Assembly: GCF_000166295.1 (NCBI RefSeq)
Contig: NC_017506.1
Location: 3,906,001-3,970,000, forward strand
Source: Marinobacter adhaerens HP15
GTDB taxonomy: Bacteria; Pseudomonadota; Gammaproteobacteria; Pseudomonadales; Oleiphilaceae
Reading direction: 5' to 3'
Length of the DNA stretch: 64,000 nucleotides
Shown here: piece by piece, positions 38,650 through 48,096 of the stretch
Numbering within the stretch: the stretch's first letter is position 1
How the letters are laid out: every line of letters begins with the position of its first letter
Notes under the pieces: generated by a model
Databases searched by the model: none
Told to the model about the DNA's origin: nothing
Seen by the model: only the letters and a program-made list of their open reading frames with translations
Translations under genes and position numbers: made by a program

Positions 38650-39021
38650 TCAACCGAATACGAAAAACGCCAGCTTGTTGCCGTCCGGGTCCTTCACGTA
38701 GGCACCGTAGAACTGGTTCGGAATTCGCTGACCGGGCTCGCCGTCGCAGGTGGCGCCCAGCTCAATGGCCTTCTTGTACATTTCATCCACGCCCTCTTTT
38801 GAACCGGCAGGCAGAGCCACCATGTTGCCGTTGCCAGGATGGTTGGGCTCTTCATTGAAGGGAACGCAAACTGCCAGCATGGGCGCGCTCATGCTCTTGC
38901 CGATAAATGCGATGCGTCCCATATCCAGAAGCACCTTGGCTCCCTGGTCGCTCAACAAATCGGCATAGAATGCCTTTGCTCTTTCCATATCACTGACGCC
39001 AAGGGTGACGTATCCGATCAT
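38650..39021 (-). CDS. VOC (glyoxalase/bleomycin-resistance-like) family protein
   Basis: A 123-residue protein with the vicinal-oxygen-chelate fold. The N-terminal beta-alpha unit MIGYVTLGVSDMERAKAFYADLL and the C-terminal FYGAYVKDPDGNKLAFFVFG are typical. The family binds a metal or acts as a small-molecule binder; the metal ligands (His, Glu) cannot be fully assigned here. GGAGA lies 6 bases before the ATG. It lies between fruA and a GGDEF gene and has no obvious link to either. Substrate is unknown. Confidence 0.85.
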   Translation of the reverse strand: MIGYVTLGVSDMERAKAFYADLLSDQGAKVLLDMGRIAFIGKSMSAPMLAVCVPFNEEPNHPGNGNMVALPAGSKEGVDEMYKKAIELGATCDGEPGQRIPNQFYGAYVKDPDGNKLAFFVFG

Positions 39022-39081
39022 GTTTATTCTCCGTTGCTGATTGTTTTGGGCGTATTGAATACGTTGAATCTTGCACCGGGA

Positions 39082-40371
39082 TCATTCTCCGTTGCCATTG
39101 GCCACAACCCGGTTCCGCCCGGCTCTCTTGGCGGCGTACATGGACTGGTCGCAGGCCGAAAGTAAATCCCGTACAGATGTGGTCTGGGACTCTGCCCCGG
39201 ACCAGTTAACCACACCCGCACTGAAGGTAGTGCCAAATGTCTCGCCTTCATCACTGACAAAGCTCTCTGTCTGCAGGGCAATACGCAGGGATTCCGCCAC
39301 ATGCCCCGCCTCAGACAGCCCGGTGTTGGGCATGAAGATAATGAACTCTTCACCCCCGGTACGTGCCACGATATCGGATTTTCGGGTCCTGGATTCGATA
39401 ATATCGGCGAACCGTTGCAGCACCGCATCGCCGGTGGGGTGTCCGTAGGAGTCGTTGATGGTTTTGAAGAAATCGATATCCAGGGAAATCAGCGAAAAGG
39501 TATCGCCGTACCGTTCGCCCTGTGCCACCGACTCTTGAAGTTTCCTCAACATGTACCGGCGGTTGTAGAGGCCGGTCAGCTCATCAGTAATTGAAAGCTG
39601 TTCGAGCTCGAGCTCCAGGTTCTTCTCGGTGTCGATATTGATGGTCATTCCATGCCAGCTGATTCTGCCATCCGCGTCTTTCTCGGGCCGCGACACGCCT
39701 TTAAGCCAGTATGTGCCGCGCTCGGTCTGAACGCGGTATTCGCAGACCCACTCGTCCAGGGTCTGGGCAGAAACGGCGATGCTCTCATGCACCCTCGGAA
39801 GATCATCCGGATGGATCAGGTTAAAGATTTTGTCAGGGTCATCCAGACACTCTTCGGCGGTCAACCCATAGAAGTCCCAGGTTTTTTCGCTCAGATAGGA
39901 AAAGAAGTAGCGACCGCCTGGTTCCAGTACAAAAGTGTAGATGATGCCCGGCAGGGATTTGGCGAGTTGCTCCATCTGGTGTTGGCTCAGCTTCTCCCGG
40001 GTGACATCCAGATGGGTTCCCATCAGCCAACGGCTTTCTGCCGTCTGGTCATTGTTGAACAGGGTCCCGCGGGTGTGGATGTAACGCCAGTCTCCGTCCT
40101 TGTGAAGCATACGCACCACGCATTCAAACTGGTGGGCATCACCGCTCAGGTACGCGGTCAATGCCTGGTTTGCTGACTCGATATCGGTGGGATGACTGAG
40201 CTTTTCCCAGGTCTGGAACGACAATGGCGAAAGCTCTTCCAGGGTGTAACCCAGCATGGTGGCCCAGCGTTCATTAAAGATGATTTCGCCGGTGTCCAGG
40301 TTGTATTCCCAGGTGCCTGCCCCGGTGCCGTCAAGAATGGCATTGAGCCTGGTTTCTGCAGTCAGGTGCAT
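39082..40371 (-). CDS. PAS-PAS-GGDEF diguanylate cyclase (paralogue of 13846-15195)
   Basis: Predicted cyclic-di-GMP synthase of 429 residues. PAS1 (TGAGTWEYN...FNERWATMLGYT) and PAS2 are followed by a GGDEF domain. The active-site motif is GGEEF and the I-site RKSD lies five residues before it, so synthesis with feedback control is expected. The ATG at 40371 has GAGGG about 6 bases upstream; a GTG four codons earlier is also possible. It lies 33 bases after the GAF-GGDEF-EAL gene and is the last gene of the c-di-GMP block. The first PAS domain is strikingly like that of the other PAS-GGDEF gene in this window, so the two may sense a similar signal. Confidence 0.93.
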   Translation of the reverse strand: MHLTAETRLNAILDGTGAGTWEYNLDTGEIIFNERWATMLGYTLEELSPLSFQTWEKLSHPTDIESANQALTAYLSGDAHQFECVVRMLHKDGDWRYIHTRGTLFNNDQTAESRWLMGTHLDVTREKLSQHQMEQLAKSLPGIIYTFVLEPGGRYFFSYLSEKTWDFYGLTAEECLDDPDKIFNLIHPDDLPRVHESIAVSAQTLDEWVCEYRVQTERGTYWLKGVSRPEKDADGRISWHGMTINIDTEKNLELELEQLSITDELTGLYNRRYMLRKLQESVAQGERYGDTFSLISLDIDFFKTINDSYGHPTGDAVLQRFADIIESRTRKSDIVARTGGEEFIIFMPNTGLSEAGHVAESLRIALQTESFVSDEGETFGTTFSAGVVNWSGAESQTTSVRDLLSACDQSMYAAKRAGRNRVVANGNGE

Positions 40372-40404
40372 GTGATCCCTCACACGAAGGCCGCTTGTTC
40401 GCGG

Positions 40405-42771
40405 CTAGTTGTGGCCCGAATGGTAACGAGCCCAATTGAAATTATTGGCCCAGTCGAGCGCTTCTGCCAGTGGCAGAGGTGGACTGTACCGGTAGCCCTG
40501 CCCGACATCACAGCCAAGTTCGAGGAGACGTTGTTCTTGCTCGGCCGTCTCCACCCCTTCCGCCACGGTGCGCCTCTGAAAACTCTGGGACAGGCGTAAA
40601 ATAGCTTCTACGATCATCGAGTTATCCTGGTTCCCTATCAGATCACCCACAAAGGTTCTATCAATCTTCACTTCCTGGGCCGGCAATGTCCGGAAGTAAT
40701 TCAGTGAAGAGTAGCCGGTTCCGAAATCATCCAGGGAGATGCAAAGACCGGTATTGCGACAGACGCTGAGATTCTTCATGACGGTCGTGGTATCGTCCAA
40801 TGCGGTCGTTTCCAGGATTTCAATGATCAGCCGGTCACGCACCTCGTGAGGGCACTCGTTCAGCATGCCCGTTATATCGTCGGGGAAGTGTTCACTCAGG
40901 AAGTGGGACGGGCTGAGGTTGATACTCAGGGTATACGGCAGCCCCAGGTCCATGAATTCACAGATTACGCTGACCGCGCTTTCCATCACGAACAGTCCAA
41001 CCTGCCTGGCGTAATCGGTGAACTCCAGGTGCTCCAGAAAACGCGCCGGGGAAAGGAGTCCCTCCTCCGGGTGATTCCAACGAATCAGTGCTTCAAAACC
41101 TTCAACCGTTCCGGTGCGGTAGTTGATCTTGGGCTGGTAGTAAAGTTCGAACTGTTTTTTTGCCAGCGCTTCGTCGACCTGCTCGAGGACACGAACTCGC
41201 TCCTTGCGATTAAAGTGAGACGCCAGATCAAACAGGCTATAGGTATCTTTCCCCGAATCTTTGGCCGCATACATAGCCTGATCGGCATGCCGAAGCAACG
41301 TATCGGGGTCTTCGGCGTCATCGGGATAAACGGTCACCCCCATACTGGCCGACAGTTTCATGACGGCATTCTGGTAGCTGATGGGCCGGCGGATAGCTTC
41401 CAGAATCCGGCTGTAGACTGTTGAGTCTTCGACATCCCTGAGAACAGCGACGAATTCATCGCCCCCGAGCCTGCCGATGGCATCGTGTTGCCTGATCGTG
41501 GCTTTGAGACGTTCGGAAATGATTTTCAGAACAGCGTCGCCCACTGCATGACCCTGTTGGTCGTTGATGCCCTTGAATCCGTCCAGATCAATGAAGCAGA
41601 GGGAGACAGTCCCCTGGCGAAGGTTTGCTTCATGAAGTTCCTGAGTAAATATTTCTGTGAGCCGTCGACGGTTTGGAAGACCTGTCAGCGAGTCGTAATT
41701 TGCAGCTTTTTCAAGCCGTTCCTGGTGCTGTTGTTTCTCATGATGCAGGCGCTTCCGTTCAATCAGGTTCCCCAGAGTTTGCAGTAAAGGCTCAAGTTCC
41801 TCGGCCAGCCTCGGCTTATAACCGTCCAGGCGATTGGCAAGTCCAACAAGTCCCACCTGTTGATCACCCGAGAAAACGGGAATCCCGATATAGGCGTCGA
41901 TATTGGGGTGTCCCTCGGGCAGTCCTCCGCGACGGGGATCTGTGGCGACATCGCCCGAGATGACAACCTCTCCTGTTGTCATAGGAAGTGCGATCAGCGT
42001 ATCGAGCCGATCGAAAACCAGCCCACGTCGTTCAACCTGCTGGTAAAGCGCCTGCGTTTTCGGATTCCAGGCAATGTTGGTGATTGCGCCGATCTTCAGA
42101 AATGGATCGCCGTTCTCCCTGGACAGGATTTCGCCAATGAAACCGAACTGGCTGCCAGTAAGCGAAAGAAGATCGTTCAGCATCTGCTCAAAGGCTGCGT
42201 GCTGGTTGTCACTGGTCAGGAAAACGTTCAGGGCCCTCTGGATCGACCGGTTCAGGTGGGACACTTCAACAAATTCGTGATTTTCGATCGAGAGATAGGT
42301 CCGCTCGAGTTCGTCTTCAATCATCGTGGCGAGGTTGCGAAGGATATCGAGATCCAACTCCCCTAAGTCCCTTGGCTTATCGTCGATGATGCAGATCGTG
42401 CCGATTTTGAATCCGGTTGGCTCCCGCACCGGCATGCCGGCATAGAATCGAATATGGGGAAAGCCGGTCACAAGGGGGTTCTGCGCAAAGCGTGGATCTT
42501 TCGTGGCATCCGACACGATAAACGCTTTGTCCTGCTGGATTGCGTAATCGCAAAAGGCATCCGTTCGTGGGGTTTCATTGACGTCCAGACCCTGACGCGA
42601 CTTGAACCATTGGCGTTCGGAATCGAGCACCGAGAAAAGCGCGGTTTTCACGCCATAGTACTGGCGAGCAATCCGTGTGAGCCTTTCAAAACGATCTTCC
42701 GGCGGCGTGTCCAGGATGCCCAGGCGTTCAAGTGCGGTGAGCCGACGTTTCTCCAGGGTACTACTGTCCAT
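40405..42771 (-). CDS. GAF-GAF-GGDEF-EAL bifunctional c-di-GMP protein
   Basis: A 788-residue cytoplasmic protein. Two GAF domains (about 20-165 and 185-335) are followed by a GGDEF domain with an intact GGDEF motif and I-site RQHD, and then an EAL domain. The latter has FEALIRW, NLSPSHF, EILETTAL, DDFGTGYSS, KIDRTF and VAEGVET, a full set of metal and catalytic residues. Both synthesis and degradation are possible; which dominates cannot be read from sequence. The stop of the upstream PAS-EAL gene lies 9 bases before this ATG, so translation is probably coupled. Confidence 0.94.
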   Translation of the reverse strand: MDSSTLEKRRLTALERLGILDTPPEDRFERLTRIARQYYGVKTALFSVLDSERQWFKSRQGLDVNETPRTDAFCDYAIQQDKAFIVSDATKDPRFAQNPLVTGFPHIRFYAGMPVREPTGFKIGTICIIDDKPRDLGELDLDILRNLATMIEDELERTYLSIENHEFVEVSHLNRSIQRALNVFLTSDNQHAAFEQMLNDLLSLTGSQFGFIGEILSRENGDPFLKIGAITNIAWNPKTQALYQQVERRGLVFDRLDTLIALPMTTGEVVISGDVATDPRRGGLPEGHPNIDAYIGIPVFSGDQQVGLVGLANRLDGYKPRLAEELEPLLQTLGNLIERKRLHHEKQQHQERLEKAANYDSLTGLPNRRRLTEIFTQELHEANLRQGTVSLCFIDLDGFKGINDQQGHAVGDAVLKIISERLKATIRQHDAIGRLGGDEFVAVLRDVEDSTVYSRILEAIRRPISYQNAVMKLSASMGVTVYPDDAEDPDTLLRHADQAMYAAKDSGKDTYSLFDLASHFNRKERVRVLEQVDEALAKKQFELYYQPKINYRTGTVEGFEALIRWNHPEEGLLSPARFLEHLEFTDYARQVGLFVMESAVSVICEFMDLGLPYTLSINLSPSHFLSEHFPDDITGMLNECPHEVRDRLIIEILETTALDDTTTVMKNLSVCRNTGLCISLDDFGTGYSSLNYFRTLPAQEVKIDRTFVGDLIGNQDNSMIVEAILRLSQSFQRRTVAEGVETAEQEQRLLELGCDVGQGYRYSPPLPLAEALDWANNFNWARYHSGHN

Positions 42772-42780
42772 GGTTGTGAC

Positions 42781-44835
42781 TCACTGTGTTTGAGCAGGCG
42801 ACTGCTGGGAAAAAAGTTCAATGGCTTCGTCAACCGGTAGTGGTTTCGACAGTAGATAGCCCTGACACAGATGACAACCCATTTCACGTAACAGTTCGAA
42901 TTGCTGCGCCGTTTCCACGCCTTCTGCGACGACCTGAATGTCGTGAGCCGCTGCGATATCAATGATGGATTTGACGATAATTTTTCCTTTTTCCGTCAAT
43001 ACCTCATCAACAAAGGTTTTGTCGATTTTGAGGTCATCAATGCCGAGGTATCGCAGATAGTTCAGTGAAGAGTAACCCGTGCCAAAATCATCAATGGCGA
43101 TGCGAACACCCTGGCTGCGAAGGGCATCAAGGTTTTGTCTGGCCTCTTCCGATCGTTCCATTACCGCCCCTTCGGTAATTTCCAGCTCGACACTTTCAAT
43201 CGGAATGTTGGCATCTGCTATGCCGGCTAATACCAGCTTGTGAAAGTCGACTCGTGAGAAATGCGCGGGCGTTATATTGATGGCAACAGGTGGAAAGTCG
43301 CGGATAGTCGCTCTGGCCGAGGCGATAAGCTCAAACACCCGAACCAGCACATAGTGGTCCAGCTCCAGCCCTAACGAAGACTTTTCAGCTATCGGGACGA
43401 ATTCGCCCGGTGATATGAAACCCTCTCTTGGATGGTGCCACCGGACCAGGGCCTCATAACCTGCTATGGATTTATCACTGATCCGATATTTAGGCTGGAG
43501 GTAGATCGCCAGTTGGTGACTTTCGATAGCATCCTTGAGCCCCTGTTCGATTTCGATTTGCCTGTGGAGCACTTTGTGGTGCTCGAAATCAAAAATCCCG
43601 ATCCGCTGGTTTCGGTCCCGAGCGAACCCATTGGCCGACTCGGCCAGCTCCGGGAGAACTTCAATGACTTCCGAATCTTCAGGGTACATCGCGATGCCAA
43701 TCGTGGCTCGCACATTGAGCTGGTTTTCCCGCAGTTTGAACGGTGTCGAAATATATTCGATGATCCTCTCCGCTACTGCCTCTGCGTCTGCCTGGCTGTT
43801 TACCTGGATCGCCGCAAGGAAGGTGTCTGCTCCTGCCCGCGCGCAATGATTTGCGCGCTGCATAGCACGCCCTATGCGGTTGGCAAGCTTGATCAAAACG
43901 GCGTCGCCAATCTCGTAGCCGTAGCGCTGATTGATAAGGCTGAAATGCTCTATATCGATGTAAAGCAGCGCGCCGGGGCTGGCACTCCTGAACCAGAGCT
44001 TACAATCTTCAACGAGCGTCTGTTTGTTTAGCAAACCCGTTAAAGGATCGTGTGTTCTGAGGTAGTGTGCCTGCTCCAGGGCCCTTTCCTGCTCGGATAC
44101 GTCGATACCAAATCCCTGTAATTCGGCTTCGTCGCTCCCCTGCGTCGAAGTTCTTCGGAAACTCCAGTCTACAAGAGTCTGCGAGCCGTCCTTGCCATTC
44201 ATCGTGACTTTGACAGCAATTTCCTCAGAGGTGTTCTCGTCACTGAACAGGGACGCCAGACGTTGGCGGATACGATGGCCAGGTTCGTTAAAAAAGACCG
44301 TGATTGGCGCTCCGATGATGTCGGTGTTTTCTGTTCCCAACGCTCGGGTGAAAGAAGCGTTGGCAAAGGTAATTCGGAAATCGCTGTCGAGTCGCAGTAT
44401 GAACTGTTTCTGCGCCTGAACAATTTCACGGTAACGTTCTTCAGCCGCCGCCAGTTTGTCGAGAGCGTTCTTATAATTGCTGAGGTCGTGGCAAATTCCG
44501 ACGAAAAGATGTTGGTCAGCAAATTCGCTCTCGCCAACCGAAAGGTGCATTGGAAAGGTTTGGCCGTCCTTTCTTTGCCCCTTCACATCACGACCGATGC
44601 CAATTATTTTTCCGACACCACTGTTTTTGTAGTTCTCAATGTAGCGATCGTGGTGACGAGCGTCCGGATAAGGCATGAGCATCGAGACGTTATGCCCGAT
44701 CACTTCCTCGGCGGCGTATCCGAACAGGGCTCTGGCAGATTCGGAAAACTGCTGAATGATTCCCTTGTCATTGATAACAATGATGGCGTCAACCGCTGCA
44801 TCCATCAGCGCCGATGCCAGGTCTTGCTTGCTCAT
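42781..44835 (-). CDS. PAS-PAS-degenerate GGDEF-EAL phosphodiesterase
   Basis: A 684-residue protein. PAS1 (about residues 5-120) and PAS2 (about 135-250) lead into a GGDEF domain whose active site reads AGADTF instead of GGDEF and which lacks the RxxD I-site. It should not make c-di-GMP but may bind GTP as an allosteric domain. The EAL domain is complete: YEALVRW, NITPAHF, ELEITEGAVM, DDFGTGYSS, KIDKTF and VAEGVET. The predicted activity is hydrolysis of c-di-GMP to pGpG. AAGG lies about 9 bases before the ATG. It follows the Aer-like gene by 22 bases and precedes the GAF-GGDEF-EAL gene by 9. Confidence 0.93.
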   Translation of the reverse strand: MSKQDLASALMDAAVDAIIVINDKGIIQQFSESARALFGYAAEEVIGHNVSMLMPYPDARHHDRYIENYKNSGVGKIIGIGRDVKGQRKDGQTFPMHLSVGESEFADQHLFVGICHDLSNYKNALDKLAAAEERYREIVQAQKQFILRLDSDFRITFANASFTRALGTENTDIIGAPITVFFNEPGHRIRQRLASLFSDENTSEEIAVKVTMNGKDGSQTLVDWSFRRTSTQGSDEAELQGFGIDVSEQERALEQAHYLRTHDPLTGLLNKQTLVEDCKLWFRSASPGALLYIDIEHFSLINQRYGYEIGDAVLIKLANRIGRAMQRANHCARAGADTFLAAIQVNSQADAEAVAERIIEYISTPFKLRENQLNVRATIGIAMYPEDSEVIEVLPELAESANGFARDRNQRIGIFDFEHHKVLHRQIEIEQGLKDAIESHQLAIYLQPKYRISDKSIAGYEALVRWHHPREGFISPGEFVPIAEKSSLGLELDHYVLVRVFELIASARATIRDFPPVAINITPAHFSRVDFHKLVLAGIADANIPIESVELEITEGAVMERSEEARQNLDALRSQGVRIAIDDFGTGYSSLNYLRYLGIDDLKIDKTFVDEVLTEKGKIIVKSIIDIAAAHDIQVVAEGVETAQQFELLREMGCHLCQGYLLSKPLPVDEAIELFSQQSPAQTQ

Positions 44836-44857
44836 ACTGTGATGCCTTAACCCTTGG

Positions 44858-46411
44858 CTATTTGAACCTTACGACCAGTTCGTGCAAATCGTTGGCAATC
44901 TGTTCAATGTTTTTTACACAGTCGGTGGACTCCTCACCTTTCGACAAGTTGTTGGATGCCAGATCCGAAATTTTTTCCACCTGTTCGTTGATCTGATCTG
45001 ATACCTGAGCCTGCTCTTCAACGGCCGCTGCCATCTGCAGTGCCATTTCGGCGATATTGGTAACCGATTCAGCGATGTCATTCAGTGTGCTTTCTGCCGA
45101 CAGCATTTTTTCCATGCCTTCATCCGCCGACAGCTTGCCTTCGTCTGCTTTTCTATTCGCGTCCTCGGACCGGGAAATCAATGCATTGACGATACCGTGG
45201 ATCTCGCTGGTGGAATTCCGTGTGCGTGATGCCAATCCACGAACCTCCTCAGCGACTACGGCGAAACCGCGCCCGTGTTCGCCGGCCCTGGCAGCTTCGA
45301 TCGCAGCGTTCAAAGCCAGCAGGTTCGTCTGTTCAGCGATTTCCTCGATAATTTTTGCAGCAGACGCTATTTGCTGGGTTTGTTGTGACAGTTCACCGAC
45401 GGAGTCGCTGATGCTGTGGACAGAACCCTTAAGGGTTTCGATCGCTTCCCGCGTTCCCCGAACAACGGAGCGCCCCTCGTTGGCAAATTCCTTGGCGCTG
45501 TCCGCCCGCTCCGCGGTTGATTGAACGTTTGAAGAAACCTCAGCGATGGTCTGGGACATCTCATGCACGGCCGCCGCGACCTGTTCGGTTTCAGCCTGTT
45601 GCTGCCTGAGGGCTTCCTGCGCCTCGAAAGTGACTTCACGGCCTTTCACGGAAAACAGTCGCATTTCATCCGCAGAGTCTTCAAGTCTGGTCAGAACTGC
45701 GTCCAGATGCGCCTGCTGAGCTTTGACAGCAACCTTGATCCTGCCCAGGGGCAATTCGTCATCGGTGTAGCTTTTTGCAGCAAGGTCATCGGTGAAACTG
45801 TGCTCAAGTAACTGAGTGACTGACGCCATAAGCTGTTTTCGCGCAACATGCATCCAGCCCGCATAGATAATGACGCCGACAGCCAGTGAGAGCTCAGAGA
45901 ACATTTTCTGGCCGGCAATAAACAAGATCCCTGCGACAATAAAGACAAATGCGAGGAAGAGGGTCGGCGGCTGGAAACGCTGCCAAAAGCGAATGCCAGA
46001 ATTGCCTGAACGGATATCAGCGTAGAGTTTTTCCGCCCGAGCCACATCCTGTCGGTCCGGACAGGATCGGACGGATTCATACCCGACTACTTTGCCGTTT
46101 TCGGTGACCGGCGTGACATAGGCACTGACCCAGTAGTAATCGCCATTTTTGCAGCGGTTCTTTACCAGGCCCATCCAGGGCTGCCCGGCTTTAAGGTGAG
46201 ACCACATGTTTTCATAGGCGGCCGGAGGCATATCCGGGTGCCGGACGATGTTATGGGGTTGGCCTATCAGTTCGTCACGGCTGAAGCCACTGACCTCGAC
46301 GAACGCCGAGTTGCAGTGTCGAATTTTCCCTTTGAGGTCCGTGGAGGAAATCAGTTTCTGATTAGATGGAAAGGTTTTTTCGTTATCCGTGACAGGTAGA
46401 TTCTTTCTCAT
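44858..46411 (-). CDS. Aer-like PAS chemoreceptor
   Basis: A 517-residue methyl-accepting-type receptor. The N-terminal PAS domain (about 15-120, with [22 protein letters not shown] and [14 protein letters not shown]) matches the FAD-binding PAS of Aer, which senses redox state and energy. Two adjacent membrane segments lie at about residues 148-185 with no periplasmic domain, as in Aer. The signalling domain follows, with the hairpin tip [37 protein letters not shown] that contacts CheA and CheW. AAGGA lies 6 bases before the ATG. It is the first gene of a run of c-di-GMP genes with short gaps. Confidence 0.9.
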   Translation of the reverse strand: MRKNLPVTDNEKTFPSNQKLISSTDLKGKIRHCNSAFVEVSGFSRDELIGQPHNIVRHPDMPPAAYENMWSHLKAGQPWMGLVKNRCKNGDYYWVSAYVTPVTENGKVVGYESVRSCPDRQDVARAEKLYADIRSGNSGIRFWQRFQPPTLFLAFVFIVAGILFIAGQKMFSELSLAVGVIIYAGWMHVARKQLMASVTQLLEHSFTDDLAAKSYTDDELPLGRIKVAVKAQQAHLDAVLTRLEDSADEMRLFSVKGREVTFEAQEALRQQQAETEQVAAAVHEMSQTIAEVSSNVQSTAERADSAKEFANEGRSVVRGTREAIETLKGSVHSISDSVGELSQQTQQIASAAKIIEEIAEQTNLLALNAAIEAARAGEHGRGFAVVAEEVRGLASRTRNSTSEIHGIVNALISRSEDANRKADEGKLSADEGMEKMLSAESTLNDIAESVTNIAEMALQMAAAVEEQAQVSDQINEQVEKISDLASNNLSKGEESTDCVKNIEQIANDLHELVVRFK

Positions 46412-46465
46412 CGCAAGTCCTTGCGTATCCGGCTGCTTTCACTTCGAAAGGTAGTCGTTGATACG

Positions 46466-46500
46466 CCAGCCTGCCACGAAAAAGAAAGTGGGCAGGCTGG
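46466..46500. terminator. Hairpin between the sulfide:quinone oxidoreductase and Aer-like genes
   Basis: A perfect 10-bp stem (CCAGCCTGCC, 46466-46475, with GGCAGGCTGG, 46491-46500) lies in the 135-base gap 46412-46546. No T-run follows on the minus strand, so termination or attenuation is only possible, not shown. Confidence 0.5.
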
Positions 46501-46546
46501 AATTGCAAGGACAAATACTGCAAATCTGGCTTTTCAGGCAGAGTTC

Positions 46547-47815
46547 TTATTTTTGGGGGGATCGGACTGCTGGCCTGGCAAGCCACTCGTGACCTTTCAA
46601 CATGCCGTGCCAATACAAAGTGGGTAACTGTTTCGCCTTCAGCCACCAGGCCGCCCGGGTCGCTTTGGTGCCATCGTTGATCCATTTCGGGAAGCTGGGC
46701 TGGAGTACGCCGCCATAGCCGAATTCTGCCAGCACGATCTTGCCGTTTTCGACCGTCAGCGGGCAGGAGCCATAGCCCAGGTAGGCGGCTTCAAGCGGCT
46801 GGTTTCGGAGCGTGGCCACGAGGTTTTCAGCCACCACGGGTGCCTGCTTGCGCACCGCGGCAGCGGTTTTTGCGTTGCCGGTTCCGCTCGCGTCGCCAAG
46901 CCCAAAGATGTTGGCGTAGGTTTTGTGGCGCAGGGTGTCGTCTTCCAGGTCCAGCCAGCCGGCTTCGTTCGCCAGGGCAGACTCCCGGATCAGCTTCGGC
47001 GCCCGCTGGGGGGGCACCGCGTGCAGCATATCAAAGCTGACCTCACGGTCTTCGGTATTGCCGTCGCCATCTGTTGAGCGGAACACAGCCGTTTTAGCCG
47101 GTCCGTTTACCGCAACCAGGGTACTCTGGAAATTCAGGTCGATGCCGTATTTTTCGACATAGGCTTCCAGGGCCGGGACGTAATCGGCGACACCAAACAA
47201 GACGGCTCCGGCGTTATGAAACTGGATATCCACATTGTTGAGCACGCCGTGCTTGAGCCAGTAATCGGCAGACAGATACATGGCTTTCTGAGGGGCGCCG
47301 GCACATTTGATCGGCATTGGCGGCTGGCTGAAAAGAGCCCGGCCTTTCTTGAGCTTCTGCACCATGTCCCAGGTGTAGCTGGCCATGCCTTCCCGGTAAT
47401 TGGATGTGACCCCGTTGGAGCCCAGCGCTTCCTCAAGGCCGTCGATGCCGCCCCAGTTCAGCTCCAACCCGGGAGCGAGCACCAGGGCTTTGTATTGCAC
47501 GGAGGAACCGTCAGCCAAAGAAACCTGGTTGTTGTCCTGGTCGATGGCGGTTACCGGTTGCTGGTACCAGGATACGAATTTTGGCATCACTTCTGACATG
47601 GGCTTGGAGGTGACTTCTGGCCGGAAAACCCCACCACCCACCATGGTCCAGCCGGGCTGGTAGTGGTGCCGGGTAGCCGGCTCGATAATGGCGATGTCGA
47701 TATTGCCATCCCGTTTGTGGATGCTGGATGCCACCGATATACCGGCCGCTCCGCCGCCCACGATTACGACGGTATGGGTTTTGACGCTGCCCGTGGTGGT
47801 TGTGTTGCTGGTCAT
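46547..47815 (-). CDS. sqr: Sulfide:quinone oxidoreductase, type II (SQOR-like)
   Basis: A 422-residue FAD protein that oxidises sulfide and passes electrons to ubiquinone, making persulfide. The dinucleotide-binding start is VVIVGGGAAGISVA, and the second FAD motif is NIFGLGDASG. Two cysteines, Cys171 in PIKCAGAPQKAM and Cys351 in GYGSCPLTVENG, have the spacing (180) of the redox pair of human SQOR (Cys201 and Cys379, 178 apart), which marks the type II group. Such enzymes act with persulfide dioxygenase and rhodanese, both nearby. AGAGG lies 8 bases before the ATG. The divergent gap to the dioxygenase gene holds an FNR-like box. Confidence 0.92.
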   Translation of the reverse strand: MTSNTTTTGSVKTHTVVIVGGGAAGISVASSIHKRDGNIDIAIIEPATRHHYQPGWTMVGGGVFRPEVTSKPMSEVMPKFVSWYQQPVTAIDQDNNQVSLADGSSVQYKALVLAPGLELNWGGIDGLEEALGSNGVTSNYREGMASYTWDMVQKLKKGRALFSQPPMPIKCAGAPQKAMYLSADYWLKHGVLNNVDIQFHNAGAVLFGVADYVPALEAYVEKYGIDLNFQSTLVAVNGPAKTAVFRSTDGDGNTEDREVSFDMLHAVPPQRAPKLIRESALANEAGWLDLEDDTLRHKTYANIFGLGDASGTGNAKTAAAVRKQAPVVAENLVATLRNQPLEAAYLGYGSCPLTVENGKIVLAEFGYGGVLQPSFPKWINDGTKATRAAWWLKAKQLPTLYWHGMLKGHEWLARPAVRSPQK

Positions 47816-47856
47816 GCCTCGAACCTCTTGTCTTTGTTTGCTGTGTGCGAGTGAGC

Positions 47857-47870
47857 TTGAGATATATCAA
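47857..47870. promoter_or_regulatory. FNR/ANR-like box between sqr and the persulfide-dioxygenase gene
   Basis: TTGAGATATATCAA matches the FNR/ANR consensus TTGAT-N4-ATCAA in nine of ten positions. It is 42-55 bases upstream of the sqr ATG in an AT-rich 281-base gap (47816-48096), which otherwise shows small inverted repeats (TTAGG-AAAA-CCTAA at 47949-47962 and TATAGCTATA near 48032). Oxygen control of the sulfur genes is a hypothesis. Confidence 0.45.
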
Positions 47871-48096
47871 AGGGTACCAAACAAAAGGTTCTATCGTTAG
47901 ATTAAATAAGAATATTGCCGACTGAAGCTCTAGTGCGTGGCTATAAAGTTAGGAAAACCTAATGAATTGGGATTATCCGAAAGGTTTTGTGTATTGCCTT
48001 AATGGGTGCTCGCAATTGGAAGATTAAAACCTATAGCTATATCCTAATAACTAAAGTAAGCAATCACGCGTTTTCAATTCAGAGGAGGACGCACTT

